Below are positions 41,940 to 47,282 of a stretch of DNA of 47,282 bases, in pieces. The stretch's first letter is position 1, and every line of letters begins with the position of its first letter. The DNA lies in NCBI GenBank assembly GCA_046294915.1, contig JBKBOE010000016.1:1-47282 (forward strand). Reading direction: 5' to 3'. Below the pieces are notes generated by a model. The model ran no database searches. It saw nothing but the letters and a program-made list of their open reading frames with translations, and was not told where the DNA came from. Source of the stretch: UBA2336 sp046294915. GTDB lineage: Bacteria > Bacteroidota > Bacteroidia > Cytophagales > Cyclobacteriaceae. Made by a program: the position numbers and the translations under genes.

Positions 41940-42593
41940 ATGGAGGCGTGTATTTTTGATCTGGATGGAGTTATTGTGGATACTGCCCGCTTTCATTTTC
42001 TGGCGTGGAAAAGATTGGCAAAGGAGTTGGGTATTGAACTTACTCTGCAACACAATGAAAAACTAAAAGGGGTTAGCCGGCTTGAATCCCTCAATCTTAT
42101 CCTGGCGCTGAAAAACCTTGATTTGCCGGAAAATGAAAAACTACGATTGGCAGAAAAAAAAAATACCTGGTTTCTTGAATTTATTCATACCATGACGCCA
42201 GATGATGTTTATCCGGGGGTTCAAAACTTACTGGACGAACTCAGATCAGTTGGGGTGAAAACGGGTCTGGCCAGTAGCAGTAAAAATGCACGGGAAGTTT
42301 TAAAGCAACTTAACATTACTGATCAGTTTGCAGTAATTGTGGATGGAACCATGATTGCTTACGCAAAGCCCCATCCGGAAATTTTTTTAAAGACTGCCAA
42401 CTTACTTGATACGCCACCCTCGCATTGTGTTGTTATTGAAGATGCAGCAGCCGGTGTCGCAGCTGCTAAATCGGCCGGTATGGGCTGCGTGGGTGTTGGT
42501 GATAAATCAGTATTAAATCAGGCCGATTTGGTGGTAACACAAATTGCACAACTTTCCTGGTCAGTGCTTAACCGCATTGTGCAACCTACATAA
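41940..42593 (+). CDS. pgmB: beta-phosphoglucomutase
   Basis: 217-residue HAD-family enzyme that converts beta-glucose-1-phosphate to glucose-6-phosphate. The catalytic pair is D7 and D9 in FDLDGVIVDTA; GVSRLESLNLIL in the cap, GLASSSKNA (motif II) and AKPHPEIFLKTA / EDAAAGVAAAKSAGM (motifs III and IV) are in the form usual for beta-PGM. It lies 8 bases after GH13 and 7 before GH65, the enzyme whose product it uses, which strongly supports the assignment. Confidence 0.95.
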   Translation: MEACIFDLDGVIVDTARFHFLAWKRLAKELGIELTLQHNEKLKGVSRLESLNLILALKNLDLPENEKLRLAEKKNTWFLEFIHTMTPDDVYPGVQNLLDELRSVGVKTGLASSSKNAREVLKQLNITDQFAVIVDGTMIAYAKPHPEIFLKTANLLDTPPSHCVVIEDAAAGVAAAKSAGMGCVGVGDKSVLNQADLVVTQIAQLSWSVLNRIVQPT

Positions 42594-42600
42594 ATTAGTC

Positions 42601-44883
42601 ATGAAACAATACCTCAAACCTGATCCCTGGCACATCATTGAAGAAGGTTTTAATCCCCGCTTAAATAAAGTTTCGGAAAGTATTTTCAGTATTGGTAACG
42701 GGCATATGGGGCAGCGTGCCAACTTCGAAGAGGCCTTTTCCGGAGATACTTTACAGGGAACGTATATCGCTGGTGTATATTATCCGGATAAAACCCGGGT
42801 AGGGTGGTGGAAGAATGGATATCCTGAATACTTCGCTAAAGTATTAAATGCCCCGCGTTGGATTGGCATAAATGTGTGTATTGAAAATCAACTTTTGGAT
42901 TTGGCCACTGCACGGGTGGAGTCGTTTACACGAATCCTGGATATGCGCACCGGATTATTAACCAGGAAGTTTGTTGCAACTCTGGCCGATGGCAAAAAAC
43001 TGGAAGTTGAGAGTCAACGGTTCTGCAGCAGAGCTCATGGCGAAACAGGTGCAATTGCCTATTCACTGAAGGCTTTAAACTTTTCAGGGCTGGCCGAGCT
43101 AACCCTTGATGTAAATGCGGATGTTATTAATCAGGATTCAAATTATAATGAGAAGTTCTGGGATGAACTTTCGAAGGACTCCTTTAATCAGGGGGTTATT
43201 GTAATAGCTGAAACCAGAAAAACACATTTTCAGGTCGCTACAGGAATGCAATACGAAATCCGATTAAAGGGCAATACACTAACCCCTGAAAATCTCCGTG
43301 TAGAATTGCGCGAGAAATATGCGGCCCACGTATTTCAAATTAGGCTCGAGCAGAATACACCACTAACGGTTTACAAATATGCTGCGGTTATGTCTTCACT
43401 TAATCATCCGGGTGAAAACCTTTACGAACGTTGCCGCTCGGTACTGGGTAACGCGGTCTTAGCAGGTTTTGATAAATTATTTAACGCACACGCTGATATC
43501 TGGCGGCATACCTGGGAAGAGTGCGATATCACCATTGAAGGTGATGTGGCTGCCCAGCAGGGTATACGGTTTACTATTTTTCAACTGATGCAAACCTACA
43601 CAGGTGAGGACGAGCGCCTCAACATTGGCCCAAAAGGGTTTACAGGTGAAAAATATGGTGGCAGTACCTATTGGGATACGGAGGCTTATTGTATTCCTTT
43701 CTACCTTGGCACGGCTTCCTCCCGTGTAGCGCGTAACCTGTTATTATACCGCTATAAACATCTTCCTAAAGCCATAGAAAATGCAGCTAAACTCGGGTTT
43801 ACCAAAGGTGCGGCCTTGTACCCCATGGTAACCATGAATGGCGAAGAGTGTCATAACGAATGGGAAATTACATTTGAGGAAATTCATCGAAACGGTGCTA
43901 TCGCGTATGCTATTTACGATTACGTTCGCTACACGGGTGATGATACTTATTTGGCTGATTATGGCCTTGAGGTTCTCATTGCTATTGCCAGATTCTGGTC
44001 GCAGCGGGTTAACTGGTCGGAAGAAAAGAAGAAGTATGTCATTCTCGGTGTAACCGGACCTAATGAATATGAGAATAACGTAAACAACAACTGGCACACC
44101 AACTACCTGGCCATGTGGACATTGCGGTACACCATGGACGTACTAAACCAGGTTATACGGAGTGCGCCTGAAAAATGGAAAATGCTTGAAAGAAAAATAG
44201 CCTTTAACGCGGTTGAAATAGATCGTTGGAATGAAATTATTTCCAATATGTATTTCCCTTATGATCCTGAGCGTGGCATATTCCTGCAGCAGGACGGTTT
44301 TTTAGATAAAGAGTTAATTACGGTAAATCATCTTGCTGAAGAGGATAGACCGCTCAATCAAAAGTGGTCATGGGATAGAATTCTTCGGTCGTGCTTTATT
44401 AAGCAAGCCGATGTGTTGCAAGGCCTTTATTTTTTTGAAGATCATTTTACGGAAGAAGAAATCAAACGCAATTTTGATTTTTATGAGCCGATGACCGTTC
44501 ATGAATCCTCGTTATCACCGTGTGTTCATGCGATCCTGGCTTCCCGCCTGGGATACTATGATAAAGCCTATGAGATGTATTTACGAACATCACGGCTTGA
44601 TTTAGACGATTACAACAACGATACCGAAGATGGATGCCACATTACCAGTATGGCTGGTACCTGGATGAGCATTGTTAAGGGATTTGGCGGTATGCGGGTA
44701 AACCAGGGAACACTTCATTTTAATCCTTTCCTTCCAAAACAATGGAAGGCTTACTCATTTCGGCTGGAATTTCGCAACCGGATTATAAAGTTAACGGTAA
44801 GTGAACATGGAACAGATCTAAAGCTTATATCGGGAGAGCCTTTAAGGGTGTTTATTAAGGAAAACGAATACTACATATCTTAA
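42601..44883 (+). CDS. GH65 maltose phosphorylase
   Basis: The ATG at 42601 (760 residues) avoids overlap with pgmB. GH65 phosphorylases cleave maltose with phosphate to glucose plus beta-glucose-1-phosphate. The NGEECHNEWEITFEEIHRNG segment (about 413-431), the general acid E489 in GPNEYENNVNNNW, and LNQKWSWDRI, KQADVLQGLYFF and HESSLSPCVHAI are of the maltose-phosphorylase type rather than trehalose or kojibiose phosphorylase, although those share the fold. There is no signal peptide, so it is cytoplasmic. With pgmB it saves one ATP per maltose compared with hydrolysis and glucokinase. Confidence 0.93.
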   Translation: MKQYLKPDPWHIIEEGFNPRLNKVSESIFSIGNGHMGQRANFEEAFSGDTLQGTYIAGVYYPDKTRVGWWKNGYPEYFAKVLNAPRWIGINVCIENQLLDLATARVESFTRILDMRTGLLTRKFVATLADGKKLEVESQRFCSRAHGETGAIAYSLKALNFSGLAELTLDVNADVINQDSNYNEKFWDELSKDSFNQGVIVIAETRKTHFQVATGMQYEIRLKGNTLTPENLRVELREKYAAHVFQIRLEQNTPLTVYKYAAVMSSLNHPGENLYERCRSVLGNAVLAGFDKLFNAHADIWRHTWEECDITIEGDVAAQQGIRFTIFQLMQTYTGEDERLNIGPKGFTGEKYGGSTYWDTEAYCIPFYLGTASSRVARNLLLYRYKHLPKAIENAAKLGFTKGAALYPMVTMNGEECHNEWEITFEEIHRNGAIAYAIYDYVRYTGDDTYLADYGLEVLIAIARFWSQRVNWSEEKKKYVILGVTGPNEYENNVNNNWHTNYLAMWTLRYTMDVLNQVIRSAPEKWKMLERKIAFNAVEIDRWNEIISNMYFPYDPERGIFLQQDGFLDKELITVNHLAEEDRPLNQKWSWDRILRSCFIKQADVLQGLYFFEDHFTEEEIKRNFDFYEPMTVHESSLSPCVHAILASRLGYYDKAYEMYLRTSRLDLDDYNNDTEDGCHITSMAGTWMSIVKGFGGMRVNQGTLHFNPFLPKQWKAYSFRLEFRNRIIKLTVSEHGTDLKLISGEPLRVFIKENEYYIS

Positions 44884-44911
44884 AACGAATGGTGTTCAAC
44901 GATTAATTACT

Positions 44912-44923
44912 GCAAACGTTTGC
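44912..44923. promoter_or_regulatory. LacI-family operator upstream of the susE-susC pair
   Basis: GCAAACGTTTGC is a perfect 12-base palindrome containing the 10-base core found upstream of lacI. It lies 86 bases before the lipoprotein start, in the only sizeable gap (44884-45009) between GH65 and the receptor genes, so it marks a second regulated promoter. Confidence 0.75.
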
Positions 44924-45009
44924 GGCTACGTTTCCGAAAAAAAATGCTGTTAATCCTGTGTTATTAGCTGGTTAACTTTTTTAAATTGAATGAAATTAAA
45001 CCTCAAACT

Positions 45010-45729
45010 ATGATTAAGTCTCTACTAAAAGTGATGTCATTCTTTGCTTCCGCTGGTTTACTGTTAGGCGGTTGCGACAACGGGAATGCAGATGTTACCA
45101 TTTTCGATTCCCCGCCCGAAGTAACCGTGAGCAAGCCGAACTCGGTCACCTCAAATGTTGACTTTACCATGAAATTAAATTTCCGCGATGGAGCAGATCC
45201 AAGCATCTCAAGCTCTCCGCTTAGCGGGGCGACTTGGGAGATCAAGCTAGGGCCTGCGGTAGTGCAATCAGGTACACTTGATTTATCAGGTGTTTTGCAG
45301 GATGTTGATGTTCCGGTGACTGCTTTAGCAATCGGTACTCCGTCTGATGATATTAATACATACAATCTTTATACCCTTCGTGTAATTGCCGAAGACCAAA
45401 ATGCCAATAAGGATACCGTAGACGTTCCTTTTCGCGTGGTCGGATCGGTTGGGATTATTGGTGATGCTACTCCAGGTGGCTGGGGGGCAAGTACAGCTAT
45501 GACACGTGATTCATCCGATCCGGATCTTTACAGGATCAATAACCTTGTGCTAACCTCTGGAGAGGCTAAATTTCGTGCCGATGACGCCTGGGGCATTAAC
45601 TGGGGTTCTGCAGCATTCCCAAGTGGTACCGGTACTATTAACGGTGCCAATATTTTAGGCATTACCCCGGGTACATACAATGTTACCCTTAATGTTTCTA
45701 CGGGTGCCTATAACTTTGTAAAACTTTAA
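45010..45729 (+). CDS. SusE-like outer-membrane starch-binding lipoprotein
   Basis: The ATG at 45010 gives a lipoprotein signal (lipobox LGGC, lipidated cysteine near residue 22) and 239 residues. Residues about 30-145 form an Ig-like SusE N-domain. The final 90 residues form one SusE/SusF-type glycan-binding module (VGIIGDATPGGWG, DLYRINNLVLTSGEAKFRADDAWGINWG, GTYNVTLNVSTGAYNFVKL), with tryptophans that could stack on glucose rings. SusE of Bacteroides is longer (about 390) and carries more modules. Here it comes before susC, while the usual order is susC-susD-susE. Confidence 0.85.
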   Translation: MIKSLLKVMSFFASAGLLLGGCDNGNADVTIFDSPPEVTVSKPNSVTSNVDFTMKLNFRDGADPSISSSPLSGATWEIKLGPAVVQSGTLDLSGVLQDVDVPVTALAIGTPSDDINTYNLYTLRVIAEDQNANKDTVDVPFRVVGSVGIIGDATPGGWGASTAMTRDSSDPDLYRINNLVLTSGEAKFRADDAWGINWGSAAFPSGTGTINGANILGITPGTYNVTLNVSTGAYNFVKL

Positions 45730-45751
45730 CTAGCCTAACCAATCCCTACTT

Positions 45752-47282
45752 ATGACAAATTTTTATAAGTTTTTGCGCTGCTGCCTGCTTGTTATGATGG
45801 CCGCGGCATCACTTGGTGTCTTTGCGCAGCGAATAAATGTTTCGGGCCGGGTAACCTCATCAGATGATGGATCAGCCCTTCCGGGAGTAAATGTTCTTGA
45901 GAAAGGAACCAATAACGGAACTATTACGAATGCTAATGGTGACTTTTCTATTTCAGTTGCTGAGAACGCTACACTGGTGGTTTCCTTTGTTGGATATGCC
46001 ACTCAGGAGGTAGCCGTTGGTGCTCAGAGTTTTATTAATATCTCTCTGAATGCAGACATAACAGCTTTGGAGGAAGTAGTCGTTATCGGTTATGGTTCAC
46101 AGGAACGCAAAGAAATAAACAGTGCTGTAGCCAGCGTATCAGCCAAGGATTTTAACCGCGGTAATGTAACCAGCCCAAGCCAGTTGTTAACAGGTAAAGT
46201 AGCTGGCTTGTCCGTATCAAGGGCAGGAGGTGATCCTAACCAGGCGCAAACACTCCGTTTACGTGGTATTACAACGTTTGGTGCTAACTCCGAGCCGCTG
46301 ATTGTTATTGACGGAATCGTTGGTGCCAGTTTGGACAATGTTGATCCAAATGATGTGGCTACAATTGATGTTTTAAAAGACGGGTCGGCTGCAGCCATCT
46401 ACGGAGCCCGGGGATCCAGTGGTGTAATTTTGATTACTACCAAATCAGGTAAAGCCGGCCGGGGAAATTATACGAATGTAGAATATAACGGATTTGTGTC
46501 AATTGATAACGTTGCCAACAAAATAACAGTTTTAGGTCCATCTGAATTTGTTGCCCGTGGTGGACAGGACTTTGGCTCCCAGACCAATTGGTTTAATGAA
46601 CTTACTCAAAAAGGTGTTTCCTACACTAATAACCTTACGGTTTCGGGTGGTACCAATGCCGGAACTAATTATTCAGCATCCGTAAATTACCGGAACAATC
46701 AGGGGATAGTAAAAGGGGTTGACTTTCAGCGTTGGAACACCCGGTTGGCTCTAGGACAAGAAGCCATGAATGGCCGGTTAAGATTTAATTTTGCTGTTGC
46801 CTATAACGACAGGAAACAACAAAGCATTAATATGTCAGCCTTCCGCTATGCTGTTATTTATAACCCAACAGCTCCTATTTTTGATGACAGTGAAACCGAT
46901 GTAGATGGAGGCTATTTCCAGCGCGACCTATTTGATTTCTATAATCCCATTGCCTTAAGCAAACAGCAGCAATTTGTTGGGGAGCGCAAAAATGCCTTGT
47001 TAAATTACAGTGCCGAATACGACATTGTACAAGACTTGACTGCCAAAATCAACTATGCCCAAACCCGCGAAACAGGTTTGGATGGTTCCTTCTGGAGTAT
47101 TTATGATAAGGTTGAGGGTGCAGGAACACACGGCTCCGCCAGGCGTAGTACCTATGATAATTCCAACGACTTACTTGAATTTACCCTTAAATACAACAAG
47201 AAGTTTGGAACAGATTTAAACAGCGAATTTTTGCTGGGGACGGCTTCACAAAAGAGAACCTTTGAAGGATACGCGGTAAGGG
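45752..47282 (+). CDS. SusC/RagA-type TonB-linked outer-membrane receptor, N-terminal part (cut by window edge)
   Basis: The frame from ATG 45752 is open to the window edge (510 codons). It shows a signal peptide (LVMMAAASLGVFAQ), a CarboxypepD_reg-like domain (NVSGRVTSSDDGSALPGVNV, to about residue 100), the TonB-box-like ALEEVVVIGYGSQ, a plug domain (SPSQLLTGKVAGLSVSRAGG, LRLRGITTFG, VIDGIVG, LKDGSAAAIYGARGSSGVILITTK) and the first barrel strands. It imports large oligosaccharides with TonB energy; position after the SusE-like gene and operator makes maltodextrin the likely substrate. SusD should lie beyond the edge. The gap to the upstream gene is 22 bases. Confidence 0.95.
   Translation, partial: MTNFYKFLRCCLLVMMAAASLGVFAQRINVSGRVTSSDDGSALPGVNVLEKGTNNGTITNANGDFSISVAENATLVVSFVGYATQEVAVGAQSFINISLNADITALEEVVVIGYGSQERKEINSAVASVSAKDFNRGNVTSPSQLLTGKVAGLSVSRAGGDPNQAQTLRLRGITTFGANSEPLIVIDGIVGASLDNVDPNDVATIDVLKDGSAAAIYGARGSSGVILITTKSGKAGRGNYTNVEYNGFVSIDNVANKITVLGPSEFVARGGQDFGSQTNWFNELTQKGVSYTNNLTVSGGTNAGTNYSASVNYRNNQGIVKGVDFQRWNTRLALGQEAMNGRLRFNFAVAYNDRKQQSINMSAFRYAVIYNPTAPIFDDSETDVDGGYFQRDLFDFYNPIALSKQQQFVGERKNALLNYSAEYDIVQDLTAKINYAQTRETGLDGSFWSIYDKVEGAGTHGSARRSTYDNSNDLLEFTLKYNKKFGTDLNSEFLLGTASQKRTFEGYAVR

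Noticed and set aside
42544..42600. Longer N-terminus for the GH65 protein
   Set aside because: It would overlap pgmB by 50 bases and adds residues not seen in the family; the ATG at 42601 starts with the typical MKQYLKPDPW.

Overview
The window looks like chromosomal DNA of a Bacteroidota bacterium, probably of the Cytophagales type. The reasons are a SusC/RagA receptor and a SusE-like lipoprotein, a type IX secretion (T9SS) C-terminal sorting domain, DUF5686 and DUF5777 family proteins, a BFN-UVR fusion protein, SprB-like repeats, and promoter-like TTTG / TAnnTTTG sequences. No rRNA, tRNA, CRISPR array, insertion sequence or prophage gene was seen. The species cannot be named from what is visible.

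Layout. 1-4509 (minus): the start of a TonB protein (cut by the window edge), an N-terminal transketolase subunit, then bcp, an exported M23 peptidase and a fumarylacetoacetate hydrolase. 4585-7169: an M48 lipoprotein on plus, then a DEDDh exonuclease and a shortened, degenerate Mpl-like Mur ligase on minus. 7405-9362: dnaB behind a cluster of DnaA-box-like sequences, then a convergent TPR protein. 9460-17065 (plus): etfB-etfA-BFN nuclease, a NupC-type nucleoside transporter, a TrmH-type RNA methyltransferase, a SanA/YdcF protein and a DUF5686 outer-membrane protein. 17124-20641 (plus): thrS-infC-rpmI-rplT, a terminator and a 62-residue membrane protein. infC has no ordinary start codon and seems to start at AUC or AUA. 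20642-20977 has no gene but carries two copies of a 22-nt sequence, each followed by a terminator-like hairpin. 20978-24671 (plus): a lipoprotein with SprB-like repeats and a cytochrome-c-like end, a YceI protein, a DUF5777 protein and a sodium:solute symporter. 24664-32428: a MoeB-rhodanese protein, a Rid-family protein, a putative barrel protein, lhgO, a HAMP-GAF-PAS sensor, an exported MsrA and a lipoprotein.

The most coherent system is 32486-47282, a maltose/maltodextrin locus. A LacI-type regulator sits between two arms. The minus arm is GH31 alpha-glucosidase, an SLC45-like MFS transporter and an Fes-like esterase. The plus arm is a T9SS-exported GH13 enzyme, beta-phosphoglucomutase and a GH65 maltose phosphorylase, then a SusE-like lipoprotein and a SusC receptor that runs off the window. 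Perfect palindromes centred on AAACGTTT lie just upstream of lacI and just upstream of the susE-susC pair, and a weaker one lies upstream of GH31. This suggests one regulator for the whole locus. The inferred route is: GH13 cuts glucan outside or at the cell surface, SusE/SusC bind and import oligosaccharide, MFS carries maltose across the inner membrane, GH65 makes glucose plus beta-glucose-1-phosphate, and PgmB makes glucose-6-phosphate.

Most of the remaining genes are ordinary core genes. The points most worth a second look are the infC start, the degenerate Mpl-like protein, the tandem 22-mer/hairpin units, the LacI operators, the DnaA-like boxes before dnaB and the CX4CH cytochrome-like lipoprotein.
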